Assembly (NCBI GenBank): GCA_034401795.1
Contig: CM067370.1
Coordinates: forward strand, 65,344,812 to 65,408,811
Origin: Chaetoderma sp. LZ-2023a
Taxonomy: Eukaryota; Mollusca; Caudofoveata; Chaetodermatida; Chaetodermatidae
Length of the DNA stretch: 64,000 nt
Direction: 5' to 3'
This document shows positions 11,560 through 24,529 of the stretch, piece by piece. A program made the position numbers and the translations under genes. Within the stretch, counting starts at the first letter, position 1. The number at the start of each line of letters is the position of its first letter. The notes under the pieces were generated by a model, which worked only from the letters and a program-made list of their open reading frames with translations, did not search any database and was not told the origin of the DNA.

Positions 11560-12180
11560 CTCTTATTTCCTCTTACTTTTAATTTCACATGAACATGACA
11601 ATATGTAGCTAATGTCAACATCTTTATTATCCCCATGCATTTAAAAAAAATGGCAGGTATATTGAATCTGTCCGTCCGTCCGCCTGACTGACCGGTTATC
11701 TTCTTCAAAACTGTTTGGTGGTATTCAATCAAATTTGCTATGTGAGTTGCCTATAGGAGTGCACGGTTGCTGTCGAACGAAGCTTTGGGAAGTGTGTCAT
11801 GCCTTAGCTGATGGGTGCAGGCAGCTTATGTCATGCTACTACTGGCATACCGATTCAGGAGATTCAAGACCGTGGCCACATTCTTTTACACCCCTCATGG
11901 CATAAAGACCATGCAACGGTCTACGTCTACGTCTTTAATTTCCCTACATGGAACAAGGAACATGCAAATTTCACACCTATAGTCAGATGCACACAAGCCG
12001 AATCGATTCCAGAACGTTATAAGAAATTCTTGCGGTGGGTATCACTATTCCAGACTAACCCCATCTGTAAAAGTTTTAAAGTATTCTAACTGCTCATGTA
12101 TTTTTATTTAAGATTCCTTTTTGGAAGGTGTTGCACCATGGGGTGGGTAGCAAGCTAATGTGAATAGCAATGCTATTTAT
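11560..12180. other. No gene seen
   Basis: A 92-codon open frame on the plus strand (11811-12089) shows no recognisable domain. I do not call it a gene. Confidence 0.4.
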
Positions 12181-12183
12181 CTC

Positions 12184-12215
<32 letters not shown>

Positions 12216-12265
12216 GGACGGACGGACGGACGGACGGACGGACGGACGGACGGACGGACAGACGG

Positions 12266-12297
<32 letters not shown>

Positions 12298-12300
12298 CTA
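12184..12300. repeat. (GACA/GACG)n microsatellite
   Basis: Compound 4-bp repeat: GATA, GACA, a central GGAC block of about 14 units, then GACA again. Confidence 0.95.
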
Positions 12301-13460
12301 GATAATGGGACAAAAGACGTAGCGAAGCAATAAGTGAGAGCCACTATTAACAGACTAATAGGAAAACAATGGCAAATGCATCCGGGTGGGTGGATGTGTT
12401 AACACAATAAGCTTTCGAATAATCCAAGAATAATTTGTTAACTCCGGTTTATTAATCAGAGAGTCTTGACATATTCAGGTCTCTCAAACAGTAAACGCAG
12501 GGAACGTTGTTTTTAAAAAAAATTTCAAAACCACAAAAAATTTTTTTACCGTTGCCGTGCGCCAAGTAGCATAATAATCAACCTGCTGCTGGTGGCTACT
12601 AAATGGCAGAAACAGAAGAAGCAGGTGTACTTTCTATCAAGCGTTCTACCAGCGTTTTGGAAATTCAACATTCTAAAATCTAAACCAACATATACCTAAA
12701 ACTCATCAGAAACCATTCTCTTGGTCAAATTCTAGCACAATACATTACATAATGCGCATGTACCGTCATAAACTGGACTATATGGGAACAACATGAACAA
12801 AGCCAATTATACAGTCGCCACAAGTCAACACAGATGATGAGTAGTTCAGAAAGCTCCGAAGTAATAACAAGCCATGTGGCTTATACGCCTCGTAAATGAC
12901 GCCGGTGATGCCACTGATGATAGGAAGGACAGGATAACAGGATAATCAAATCTGAATCTTTTACGAGCCAAGAAAATACAATACATATATGCAGATGTAT
13001 TTATTTAAGCAAAGAAGACCGGTGTAAATTAAGGCATACACTTATCTATACAACGTCTGACTTGAGGAAATAGGAAGATCTTCGTCCGCGGCGATTGTCG
13101 TTGTTACATATGTTCCGGGGTATACATTTGTTTTCGGCCCGCCTGGTTTTGGATGTATTGTAGCGTATATTCTCACCATTTTATTCGGCCAAACTAAGCC
13201 AAAAGTCGATCGTTCATTAAGCGTTACAAGCCATTAAATTGTATTAATATAAACAAGAGATTAAACATTGGATCATAATTGAATAGAGTAACACGTTTTA
13301 AATCCATTTGGGCTTGCAAAATATTTTTACTTCCCGTGCTAACGGCCCTTTAAGCACTGCATGCTCATCATGGGTTTTCTCATCTGCGGTATGTACGATA
13401 ATGTCATCCAATATATATTTTCAACACCGGTTATCCCAGCTTATGTAGTGGCAATTTCGT
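12301..13460. other. No gene seen
   Basis: AT-rich sequence without coding blocks. It could include the missing downstream part of the adjacent gypsy fragment in unrecognisable form. Confidence 0.4.
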
Positions 13461-13471
13461 GTTGATGTTGT

Positions 13472-13900
13472 TCACTGGAAAATGACAAAAATTAGTCTCT
13501 TGTACCTATAAAGACCAACATGGGTCGCAAATGTTGTTATTGCGCGTGACTCTGGCGTCAACTCTAGTTGGTGATACCCCCATCTCAAATCTAACTTGCT
13601 GAACACGACTAATTTGTTCATGCCTTGTAGTAACTCATCGACCGTTGGGATCGCATGCCGATTTCGGATTATAGCTCTGTTAGCACGATGCATGTCCAGC
13701 CAAAGTCTGATCTCTGAATTGTTCTTAGGGACTATAACAACTGGATTAACCCATGGAGTTGGGCCATCCAGCGGCTCGATAATGTCAGCATCTATGAGTT
13801 CTTTTATTGTCCCCTATACAGCCTCTCGAAGATTGAATGGTACCCATCTTAATGGCTGCGCTACAGGCTCGACAATGTGAATACTAACTTGTTTTGTATT
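13472..13900 (-). pseudogene. Gypsy reverse transcriptase, partial
   Basis: The minus strand encodes ELIDADIIEPLDGPTPWVNPVVIVPK, in pieces, then MHRANRAIIRNRHAIPTVDELL, FSKLDLRWGYHQLEL and TTFATHVGLYRYKRLIF. These are the classic Ty3/gypsy RT motifs up to the FG-containing block just before the YxDD site, which is missing. One internal stop lies in the upstream part, near 13815. Confidence 0.88.
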
Positions 13901-14112
13901 TAGCTTACCCACTCCACTGAATGCTTTGGGATACTGATTTTGTAACATAGAGTTACGGTCATTCACTGCTGCAACATCTACTCCGATTTTTAGTACACGA
14001 AGTGCAACTGCCGTTCCCTTTCCAAGAAGTGGTGTTCACAGTCCTCTAATTACAAGAAATTCTGCATTTGTAGTTTGATTACCGATTGTAGTTTTACACG
14101 TGAAGGATCCTT

Positions 14113-14304
14113 TTACTGATAATGGTTGATTAGATGCATATGAATAGAGTTTAGATCACCCGTGACTGCTTGAGAGTGGCATTGAATTTTTTCTGATTTA
14201 AGATGTTCCCAAGTCTTTTCATCTACTATATTACTCAAGGAACCTGAGTCGACTAGCAATTCCAGCTCTACGCCACCGACTCCAATTTTTTGCTTTCTGG
14301 GCAA
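14113..14304 (-). pseudogene. Gypsy aspartic protease (retropepsin)
   Basis: The frame contains LELLVDSGSLSNIVDEKTW. DSGS is the catalytic D-S/T-G triad of retropepsins. It lies between the zinc-knuckle region and the RT, as expected for a gypsy pol. A stop separates it from RT. Confidence 0.82.
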
Positions 14305-14379
14305 AAACTGTCATTTAGTACAAATGCATAGTCATTTTGTTCTTCGACTTGACGTACGTGGTTTTGTTTTGCATGTCTT

Positions 14380-15175
14380 TTCGTTTCACATTGCTTTGCG
14401 AAATGATCATGACCAGAACATTTATGACAGACTTTTCCGCGAGCAGAGCATTTTGGATCACGACCGAAATGATCGGAAAGACCACATCTGTAACAACGTT
14501 TATCGGTTTTGGATTTGTCCCATTTTTGTTTACTTGTTTTTGTACGTTTGTCCCGTTTTTTGGAAGTCTAAATTTACGGCTTCAGTTTCGGTTTCCTTTT
14601 TCTCCCCATTTGCCAAAGAGAGAGTGTACATTTGTTCCTCAATCAGTTCACATTTTGAAGCTATTTCAAACGAACGCACAAGAGTTAAGTGCTGTCCTTA
14701 TTCTAACAGTTTTCGATGAACATAATCAGACATACATTTACTTAGAATCGCGCCCCGAATCTGATTATCTGTATCAGCTGCAAAATTACAGTCTTTGCCA
14801 GCTTGCCTTAACCGTGTGACAAATTGCTAAACTGTTTTGTCTGATTTCTGTGTAACTTGATTAAAGGTTTGGCGGACGAATGCTGTATTTACTTGTGGAA
14901 TGAAATATGTGTTTAATGCTGCTACTGCCATTGCATAATCTGTAGCGTTACCAGTATTTGTTAATGCGGCAAAAACGTTCTGAACATCAGTTCCAGCTGG
15001 ATGTAGTAATAATGCTCGACGACGTTGTTTAGTATCATTATTCGTATCCTCATTGATGGTCAAACATTTGTCGTCTGCATACAGTTCGAATAACGTCAAC
15101 AATCTTGTTCACCTTGGCCCTAGCATAGCCGGTTCGGCATAGCATTCAAATTCGCTACCGCATTTCTATGCATAA
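14380..15175 (-). pseudogene. Gypsy gag: capsid and two CCHC zinc knuckles
   Basis: The capsid part lies at 15102-14827 (minus) with RALLLHPAGTDVQNVF and AVAALNTYFIPQVN, a pattern seen in gypsy gag proteins. Downstream, the minus strand at about 14500-14395 encodes CYRCGLSDHFGRDPKC, a spaced variant, and CHKCSGHDHFAKQC, a canonical C-x2-C-x4-H-x4-C knuckle for RNA binding. The plus-strand open frames over this region are shadows. Confidence 0.8.
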
Positions 15176-15419
15176 TTATTTACTTGCACACGGTTCAATA
15201 CCGCGTCGCCACTATTGTGTATCAGACTCAGTATTACAGGCTGCGGGAGCAACGAATTTAATCAACAAAGCAAATGTTAAACTTGCGATAAACTAATCTA
15301 TTATTAAAACCATGCTCGATTATAATACTTATTTCGGTTGGGTGAATATGAAACCCGGATGCGTATGATATACGGATTGACGGCAATTGCCATAGAGTTA
15401 TAGAATTACTAGATCGCAT

Positions 15420-15810
15420 GAGCTCATAACACCATGCAGCTTGTTTCAAAATTTCAAAAGTTCCAGGCACATTGCAAAGGCCGTAGGGCATTTTTCGAAA
15501 TTGAAAAAGGCCATCGCAGCTGACAAATGCAGTTTTCTCTTTGTCACAGTCATCCATTACTACCTGCCAGTATTCGCTGGCTAAATCAAAGGTGCAGAAC
15601 CAGGCAGCACCGGCAAGAGATTCTAGGGCGTGGTCTAGTGAGTGGTTAGGCGTCCTTGAGGCACAGTCGATAGTTGATACAGAAGTGAAAAGTGTCGTCT
15701 TTCTTACTGACCAGAACGATGGGGCTGGCCCAAGGTGAGGTGGATGGTTCTATGGTCATCTCTGCCACGTGCTGCTGCGCTTCCTGTTCCTTATGTATGG
15801 GAATGTGAAG
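15420..15810 (-). pseudogene. Gypsy RT, partial
   Basis: The minus strand reads PSTSPWASPIVLV, KKDDTFHFCINYR, then FDLASEYWQVVMDD, KEKTAFVSCDGLFQFRKMPYG and LCNVPGTFE, all hallmark gypsy RT blocks. Homology ends immediately after, before YxDD. Frames are broken between the blocks. Confidence 0.87.
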
Positions 15811-16099
15811 GATGGGTTCTTTAATGGGGTGGTAATTACCTGTGTCGATGCTATGGCGCTATAGATGGGTTTCTCTCAGGTCAAAATCACGGCTGGAGAA
15901 AATTGTTGCATGCTCACTCAGCAGTGCGAAAAACCTGAGAACTTTGTTCATCAATCAGTCCTTCCATCGTACATAGACAGAGGTTCTGGCAGATGTGACG
16001 GTAGTGAGAATGCGGGACTGAAGTCTACATGGGGTTAATTATCGCCATGGATGGCGTCGATCTCAAAAACACAACCACAGATTTGGCCGGCCTCTAAGA

Positions 16100-16280
16100 T
16101 AATGGTGTGAGTAGGGTGGGGTCCCAGTGGCATCACAAAGGTGAACACAGGATGCTACTAAAGGCAGCCGTGTACCTTCTGAGATGGTGGCATAAAGGCG
16201 GGAACTGAGGATGGTGTCAACGATAGCAAAAGCCTGAGCACCATGGATGACAAAATGGCAGCGAAGTGATCAAGAATGTA
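16100..16280 (-). pseudogene. Degenerate gypsy protease
   Basis: The minus strand encodes AFAIVDTILSSRLYATIS. Family members usually read VDTGA.(V/A)T(I/V)LS at this place, so the catalytic loop seems to have lost its Gly-Ala. Its position between gag and RT supports the call. Confidence 0.5.
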
Positions 16281-16861
16281 GAAGGCTTCCAATTTAGATG
16301 GAGGCACGGTTGCCTGCTCTTCCTGGACGCATTTGACTATGGCAGCATGTTCAAGGTTCTCAGGTGTTGAAACACAGTCAAAATACGGTCGCTTGGTCTG
16401 TTTTTGTTGAGAGTGGGCGCGAGAATCAGCGGTGGGGAGGGTAATTTCACTAAAGGCACGACCTTAACGGGAAGAAATTCTTGATCTCGAGGTAGGGGAG
16501 ACTCACAGATTTAGAGTGGGCGTGTGGTGTCATTCACTGGTGAAGATCTTATAGTGAATGCGTGGCATCAAGGAAACCTGGCGCTAGAGACATGAATGGG
16601 TATAAATCATTCTTTGGACAGTCTTGCATTATTTCAGGATTCTCATTCTCCACGGGTTCAAGTAGCATGGGGGGGGGGCTCTTGTCGGTACCCGGTATGA
16701 GAGTAGTTTTGTGCCCAGCGTCCAGCTGAAAGGTGGCTGATCAGGACTGGCGGTTCATGTTGCGAAAGTTATCAGAGTGTTTTGGATCAAAGTTATGTGA
16801 TCTGTGTAATAAATTGACGGTTATTTTCTTCCAGGGGCAATCTCCTTGAGTCCGCTGTCAG

Positions 16862-17660
16862 TTATCCAGCGGTGATCTTCTGGATGACTTTCAGAAGGGT
16901 TTCCATCTGCGCTGAACAAGTGTCAGAGGCTGCACAAACGAGGTGTATGGTTAATGTGACACGGCCCATTGGCTGTGGCGTGGTTGAGTTGGTAGGGGGG
17001 GGTAGGGGTGGGGGGGTGGGGCGTTGTTGGTTATTCTTCTTCCCGGATCCACTGCACGCTCCAGACGCTTTGGCTAAGAGAGCAACGTTTTCGTGGTTTT
17101 CGTGTTCCTCATTCACATTTTCTATGGGGCAGACCATCCAACTTTGAGCAGCCTCACAATCAAGGAAGTTGTTTATGCAAATGGCCGCATTCATGAATTC
17201 CATGATACTCCTAATGTCGGCCTGATACAGATGGTCTTTTAAGTCTGGGTGGCTGCTTAGCACGTAGATTTAACTATTTATGAGTATGAAATCTTATCCC
17301 TCTCTATGCAAGGAACCGTAGGCTCTGGTCACATGTTGGCAGAGACAACCAGCTAAATCTCGTAAAGTTTCCTTCGCTTCCTATCGCATGGTACATAACA
17401 ATATGCGGCTGGTTTCTGCTTCGCCGCTGTCTCTTGTAAGGTGGCGCTAAGGCGGGTGAATGTGGGCAGACCATCCATTCAGCAAGAACCTGAAGTGCTT
17501 TTCATTTCCAACAGGTGGCAAGGTATATACCTTTGGAGGCATTATCCCATCCATTAATGTCCGCAATCAGACAGAATTGGCAGAGGTAATTCTCCCATGG
17601 AAATTTGCCATCATATTTGGGCAGTATTACTTTTTTTTGTTCCATGATAGTTGTATGGCA
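16862..17660 (-). pseudogene. Gypsy gag capsid, frameshifted
   Basis: The minus strand near 17660-17500 encodes PKYDGKFPWENYLCQF, CLIADINGWDNA and KGIYLATCW, matching the (YDG..W.DYL.QF...A..N.W) capsid block of gypsy gag. The C-terminal part (17263-16862) carries DIRSIMEFMNAAICINNFL and a Gln/Pro-rich tail. Stops and frame changes occur at about 17503 and 17280. Confidence 0.75.
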
Positions 17661-17699
17661 GCAGGGGTCACATAATTGTTGGTGCTATGTTCCGTGGTC

Positions 17700-18620
17700 T
17701 ATATGGGGACTCATTACTACCAGCAGATTGCATTCCATACACGGGATTGGCTTCTTCCGTCCAGAGGGTTTCCAGAGGAAGCTATGTACACGGTTGCGAA
17801 TGATATTGCCTCGGTTTGGCTCTACATGGTAGTTGGTAAGTTCCGTCTTCTCCTGGGTTGGTGTTGGGTGGAAGAGCCGTGGTTCCGAATTCCAGGACAG
17901 TGGCTGGTATGTATAAGGGTCATCAGGTAATGCCGTCATGGCCCCACATTGGGGACTAGACAACTGACGTGTGTGGGTGCCTGTCAGCCAGGTGCTGGTT
18001 AGCAGGAGATGTGTTTCTGGTCATTGCACAATTACATGTATGATGTACACGTTCTCGAGCTCCGGATCAGCCGGTCGGTGATCCGGCATGTCCTGCTCAG
18101 CCAGTTGGGGGTTTCCATCATAGCCAAATCCTGGATGTTGCTGGTAGTTAATTTGGAGCTTGCGACACTGTCACAGGGGCGTCTCTACGGTGCTTCCCCT
18201 TGGAGATGTGCATGTCTGGTCGAGCATTTCCAAAACAGCCCCTGGTGATTGGGCCATCCTCAAAAGATGGTGCGCCAGGCCCTTCCACGCCATCATTGAT
18301 AAACATCATGCCGGTGAGAGGGGCAGAAGCCATCATTGTTGTGGAGCCAGAGTGAGTGGTCAGCCATGTGTCGTTGGTGTTGGTTCAACATGTTTTCTCC
18401 ATGGCCGACGTGGACCTTGAGGTTGGGTTAACCGCTGGGAAAAAAGGAGGGAGTTGTACTTGTGGATGGAAAGTTGTGATATATGGTGCCAGCTTGCTGT
18501 GGGTATAAGGGACGGAGAGAACTGCAGGTGGTCTTCCGATCTTATGCGTACAAGTTAAGCGATTTTGTCTCAGCAGTGCTAATGTACCAGATGGTTGGGA
18601 ACTGGACTGAGTGATCACAC
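17700..18620 (-). other. Probable gag N-terminal or leader region of gypsy fragment 2
   Basis: Minus-strand frames of 60-90 codons rich in Pro, Ser and His. No domain is recognisable. I place it with gypsy fragment 2 from position only. Confidence 0.3.
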
Positions 18621-18712
18621 ACTAGTTGTTGCTCATGAGGAAGAGCATATTTGAGTGGCGAGTAGCTGTCTCTCGGGTGTTAACTGAATGGGGTTGGGAC
18701 GAGAACGAGGAA

Positions 18713-18733
18713 GGGGGGGGGGGGGGGGGGGGG
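18713..18733. repeat. Poly-G tract
   Basis: 21 consecutive G, then TGGGG. Likely length-variable and error-prone in assembly. Confidence 0.95.
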
Positions 18734-18805
18734 TGGGGAATCGGTATGGGGCGAGACAGTGGAAATTCTCCCTGCAGTCAGTTCGTTGCTAGCAGACACT
18801 ATCAT

Positions 18806-19345
<540 letters not shown>

Positions 19346-19845
19346 NNNNNNNNNNNNNNNNNNNNNNNNNNNNNNNNNNNNNNNNNNNNNNNNNNNNNNN
19401 NNNNNNNNNNNNNNNNNNNNNNNNNNNNNNNNNNNNNNNNNNNNNNNNNNNNNNNNNNNNNNNNNNNNNNNNNNNNNNNNNNNNNNNNNNNNNNNNNNNN
19501 NNNNNNNNNNNNNNNNNNNNNNNNNNNNNNNNNNNNNNNNNNNNNNNNNNNNNNNNNNNNNNNNNNNNNNNNNNNNNNNNNNNNNNNNNNNNNNNNNNNN
19601 NNNNNNNNNNNNNNNNNNNNNNNNNNNNNNNNNNNNNNNNNNNNNNNNNNNNNNNNNNNNNNNNNNNNNNNNNNNNNNNNNNNNNNNNNNNNNNNNNNNN
19701 NNNNNNNNNNNNNNNNNNNNNNNNNNNNNNNNNNNNNNNNNNNNNNNNNNNNNNNNNNNNNNNNNNNNNNNNNNNNNNNNNNNNNNNNNNNNNNNNNNNN
19801 NNNNNNNNNNNNNNNNNNNNNNNNNNNNNNNNNNNNNNNNNNNNN
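19346..19845. other. Assembly gap (500 N)
   Basis: Exactly 500 N, so probably a placeholder of unknown true length. It lies between the (TA)n array and the degenerate minisatellite. Confidence 0.99.
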
Positions 19846-19849
19846 TGCG

Positions 19850-20640
19850 ATTATTGTTGTCAAGTCACCTGGATATTCTAGTCAGGTATTGAATTCCAAT
19901 CACGCAGCAATTGTAGTCAGACAGAGTAGTCCGTGACGTGGCTATTGTAGTCCAGTCACGCAACTATTACATGGAACTAATGTAGTCCGGTCCAGCAGCC
20001 ATTGTAGTCCAATATGTGTAGATAGTCAGTGCAGCTAATGTAGCCAGGTATGGTTGTCCAGTCACGGAACGATTGTAGATCTTTCATTGATAAGGCTATT
20101 GCAGCGTCGTCACGCAGCAATTGTTGTAAGATAGTGTAGTACAGGCGTGCGACAAATGTCGTTAGATATTTCAATCCAGTCATGCAGTGATTGTAGCTCA
20201 GTCATGCTGTTAGTGTAGTCCAATCTTCTGGCTACTTTAGTCACACATCATTTGTAGTCAGCTATTGCTGTCCAGACAAGCAGCTATTGCAATCAGCAAT
20301 TGCTATCATACCGCATAGCATTGTAGACGATAATTGTAGTGGAGTCAGACAGCTATTTTGTCCAGCTATTGTAGTCTACCTACGCGGCTATTGTGCTCAG
20401 ATCTTATATCTAGTCACATAGCTACTATATGCAGCTATAGTAGCACAGTCACGCGCCTATTGTGGGTGCAGTCACGCGGATATTGTAGCGAAACAGTGTG
20501 GTCCAATCAGGCAGCTATTCTAATAGGATATAAGAGTTCCATTAGGCCACTAGGCAATTATTGTATCCAGCGCATATTGTAAACAGATATTCTAGTCCAG
20601 GCGTGTGGCTTTTGTAGTCAGATAACTATTCTACTGTTCT
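19850..20640. repeat. Degenerate ~22-bp minisatellite
   Basis: About 40 imperfect units around CAGTCACGCAGCTATTGTAG plus TC. Units vary in length, often reduced to GCTATTGTAGTCA. The array begins at the gap and fades out near 20640. No gene. Confidence 0.85.
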
Positions 20641-23070
20641 TTTCCAGGTGAGCTTGGGATTGGATGTGGGTTCATGCAGTAGGCTATGAACTTCAGGTAG
20701 AGAGTATGCTTCGCGCAGATTTGTAATACGAATTAGGAAAGTGTGTGGGTTAGCTTTGATAAGGTGCTGCGCTAGAAGAACTTGTAGCGTGGTATTATTG
20801 TTGCAGTTGAGAATTGAATTAAATAAGTAAGTGACGTTTGTGAATTTCTCCTGCTATGGGAAGGGCACCTAACAGAAGAGGGCAAGCAGCAGCTGCTGCC
20901 CTAGTGGAAGTGATTGTACTTTGCGGAGTAACCCCGTCTGGAAGTTTTGTAGCTGCTGTACAAAGTTTCCATCCCTATTAAGAGACGAGCAGGGTCCGGA
21001 AAGCACGGAGCATCGGGGGCAGCTGCCCCCGTTGCCCTTCGGGCAGGGGCAACAGTGACGGCTATGCCCTTTATAAAAAAACAACTTTAATTTAGAACTT
21101 CGAGCATTATTTTAGAATATTCAGAACAGACCGTAAAGTTGTATTAAAGTTCGCTTGTTTGAGCATTTTAGAAGTGATGTCCACTCTCCGCTAATGCTCT
21201 GTTTAGTGGGTAGAATAGAATATGTGTGCGATGATGGGCCACTACAACAAAGCATAGTAGAATTGACAACACCTCTCAAATTAAAATTTTTAATTGGCGT
21301 ATGAAGCATATGCAAAAGTATAAATACTTTGTATATACATGGCCGAAGTGCGGCTTCGATGTTGGTGGAGATATTTGAGGAATAGGTCTAAGATTTGTTG
21401 TCCCCCACCCCCAGCTAACATCCAACAGAATGGAAAGATTGTGTGTCTGGCGCCTTACTCGGAATAATGTAAAAATTAGATGGGCTTAGATGCCATCTCC
21501 TGCATCTCTAAGTAATAAATAGCATCCTCTTGGACTTTCGAATACTGTAATACTCTTTATATGAGTATGGGCCACCCCACCCCCTCCCCCACCAACTCGT
21601 GTGGTCGTGATACATATGTTTAGCCATGTCAAGCCTTTTGAGTTTTAACCGTTAAAGATGATGCCACCGTCCACATGAACACATTTAAAGGTCTCCTTTG
21701 AAGAGTCTGATCCCGGGCCAAATGCCCCTCTGTCACGCCATGTCACGACAATATGGCTAAGCAAGACGCTGCAACATCATAACTTAAATCACACATTCCA
21801 TACACGCTTGCTGTTGAATACTTTGTTACTAATTTGAGTTGACGTAGTTGCAGACTCTGGCAACAACAGCTTCCAATAATGTTAGAGTTAAAAAGGTCCC
21901 CAGAATATTTAACCCACCCTAAAGAGTGTACTATATATTTGGTCTTGGCTGTTGAAAGAGGTAATAATATTGGCTATTTTTGACGCGTACAAATTCATGA
22001 TGATTTAGCAGCAGCCGCAGCAGCAGCAGTCAAATTATTTTATGTCGACATCTGACATCTGCCCATTCTTCCATCACCTGTCAATCTTATTCTTTAAGCG
22101 ATTCCTTAAGAGCAAACCTTGGCAGGAAGGATCCATTTGGTCGGATCCAGTGTTGTTTCCGAGAAGCAATTTGGTCAATTTTGTTGATAGCCATCTTGTA
22201 TTTTGCACTATTTAAAAATTGCATTTAAAGAGCTGTGAAACTGCGTGGTCCATTGCCATGAACCTCAAGAATCGTCATCTAAGACAAGAGCTGAATAAAC
22301 CGTGTTCACATGTTAAAAATCATTGCTCGATTTGGCCTGCTGCCGTAAGCATCTGAGAATAATACTGTGAAATAGGTTCAATTGACACAAAGAATACATA
22401 AGTTCACTTAGCATTGCGCTCACATTTATACCTGGATTATAGGAAACTCAGAATGCAGGAAATCGATTCTCAGAGCCAGCACCTTAAAATGGTTTTTTCG
22501 TGTGGTAGTTGGGTGGGTGCGTTGGTATCCCCGAATAACCTTCTTTGAGGGGGGTGAGCACCCATTTCATATCTTCATTCAGACAATACCATCCAGTATG
22601 CCCTTTTTGTGGAAACTGCGACCCCCCCCCCCTAAAATTTGCTTCCGGCGCCCCTAGAGACGAGGTAGTACATATGATTGGTAGACAATATGCGATGTCT
22701 TCGGGTTTAAGCCATCAGTGCCGTACATCCCCCGTCTTGATCAATGTGTAGAGTGTACGCCTCGCAAGATTGAATCTTTGATGGGCGTTTATTTGAGACT
22801 CTGCTCACGTTGATCTCGTGATTCCCAGATTTACCGTTTGATCAAGGATTGGTATCTGATCATCGCCATGATGAAATTTTGAAATTACCGTTTTCTTCAT
22901 GCTTGAAGCAGTAAAATTCTTTCTGATGAATGCACTCTTTGTTGGATGAATATTAAAGTGGTGTGGATTTGCATTGCTATGTACAACATTTGCATTTTGG
23001 ATCTTTAAAGATCAAGAATATATCGTCGACACACGTAGGACAGCCAGCATATGTTCTTCCTATGTACAGT
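20641..23070. other. No gene seen
   Basis: Mostly unique-looking sequence. Short G- or C-rich tracts occur at 21400-21420, 21585-21600 and 22620-22632. The end of a possible hAT-type MITE (CTTCCGGCGCCCCTAG) lies near 22645. No recognisable coding block. Confidence 0.45.
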
Positions 23071-23076
23071 CCACGG

Positions 23077-24225
23077 TTATTTTCTCAAGGTATATGAGAG
23101 CATCATTAATGTATAACTTGTAGAGGTGGGTATATTATATTCCTCCTTGCCGAACTCCTTGGTTGATTTGTACAGATTCCCTAAGACCATCTTTCTATTT
23201 GACTTTGACAACAAATCTTGATACATATTATCTACTATGGTCCAGTAGGTGGGGTTGATGTCTTGCTTGAATAGCTTGTCCATAAGGATAATGTGATTTA
23301 CTACATCGAAGGCTTTCTCGATGTCAAGTGTGACGAGGTATAGTGTATCTTTTGACAATGAACTGCCAATGGATGCTTCAGAAATTAACAGTGTGACCAT
23401 TGAAGGTGATAGATCTTTTGTGAAGCCATACTGAAGCGAAGATTGATTTCTTGACATGGTGCTATTCAGCCTGGAAAGCATTCGATGTTCGAAGACTTTC
23501 CACTGCGATTCCTTTATAGTTGGAAATCTGGGCTTTGTCTTTACCCTTCTTGCAAACAGGGGTAACAATGTCGGTCCTAGACAGCTCCGGGACTTTGCCC
23601 TCAGCCGGTATTTGGGTGTAGATTTCACGTAAGAGGGGTATGCTTACATCTCCTGATGTTTTGATATCTGTAAATGGATGGGTATCAGAACATTCAGAGC
23701 AGTTATTGTTGCAGATATCTTTTATCAGATCGTGATGATATTCACATTCGCAGAGATGCGCTGGATCATAATGTTGGACATGTTTAGGCGTTGCCAGGTC
23801 TTCGTAATACTGTGACAAAATTCTCCTCTATTGTTGTGGATCTGTGATTGCATCATTTTTGTAAATAATAATTTCAGCGATGTTAGGTCTATCCGTTGTA
23901 TTCTTCTCAGTTGATAGAATTTCTCCGTGGGTGGGTAGATTTCTAATTGACAATTAGAAGTCCTCTCCTTCCCGTGCACGCTCTATTCTACCATGTTTAT
24001 GCCATGACGTTTTGCCTGTTTTAGTGCAAGAAATGTGGCTGAGTTTCCTCTATTGCGGCCTGTACTGACCCAGATGCGGTGCTTGTTTTTATAATCGGCG
24101 AATCGCTTCTTAAGTTCCTGGTATACTGGTACTGTGATGTCAATCGGAAGTAGGGTCCTCGAGTAATGTTGTGTTTATTGTGAGAAATCGTAGTTTCATA
24201 AATATGCTTCAAGCAGAACATAACT
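23077..24225 (-). mobile_element. Non-LTR retrotransposon RT, decayed (family N2, copy 1)
   Basis: Minus strand. From high to low coordinate: a pre-RT spacer with YYEDLATPKHVQHYD, then KVPELSRTDIVTPVCKKGKD and ISNYKGIAV (RT fingers), then NQSSLQYGFTKDLSP, LDIEKAFDVVNHIILMDKLF (first catalytic Asp) and a short tail that ends before the YxDD motif. Three frames are needed, so it is inactive. The same ordered blocks occur on the plus strand at 37.6-39.8 kb. The endonuclease is not visible. The clade is not assigned. Confidence 0.82.
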
Positions 24226-24529
24226 TATCGAGGCAAGCTTGAAATTTTCCAGGATTTACATATGCCCGTCAAGATGGACAAATGAATGATCAGATGAACA
24301 AATGGACGGATTCGCAAAAATTCTTCTACACCTCATAATTAGCATCCATATGTGTTTGACTCCCTCACATATGCATCTCGTGATTTCACTAAATGTCAAG
24401 CTGCATGATGGTTGATATTCTGGCGTCTGCAGCTGTGCAAATCAACTGTTAGGCTGACATCATAAAATACACCTTGAATGCCATATCAGTAACGCTTAAT
24501 AGCCTGTCGAGTTGTAAGAATTGTTGCAT

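Larger units (their letters stand above)
13472..15230 (-). mobile_element. Ty3/gypsy LTR retrotransposon fragment 1 (gag-pro-RT)
   Basis: Minus strand, read from high to low coordinate: gag with two zinc knuckles, retropepsin-like protease, then the RT fingers/palm. The element stops within RT; RNase H and integrase are absent. Near 15205-15215 the minus strand reads TGGCGACGCGG, resembling a tRNA primer-binding site as used by gypsy elements, which would put the LTR just above it. Several stops show it is inactive. Confidence 0.8.
15258..18620 (-). mobile_element. Ty3/gypsy LTR retrotransposon fragment 2 (gag-pro-RT)
   Basis: A second, different minus-strand element directly above fragment 1. 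It has a gag capsid near 17650-16860, a decayed protease near 16250 and an RT near 15800-15420 that breaks off after CNVPGTFE. As in fragment 1, RNase H and integrase are missing. The sequence between about 15220 and 15420 may be the LTR of fragment 1, which would mean fragment 1 inserted into fragment 2; that is inference. Confidence 0.75.

Noticed and set aside
12301-13470. RNase H/integrase of gypsy fragment 1
   Set aside because: No DDE, HHCC or RNase H motif could be read in any minus frame.
14324-14819. Two plus-strand frames of 131 and 160 codons
   Set aside because: They lie opposite the gypsy gag zinc knuckles on the minus strand and show no domain of their own; antisense shadows.
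22540-22680. hAT-type MITE ending GCGCCCCTAG
   Set aside because: Only one end is convincing; the matching inverted end was not found.
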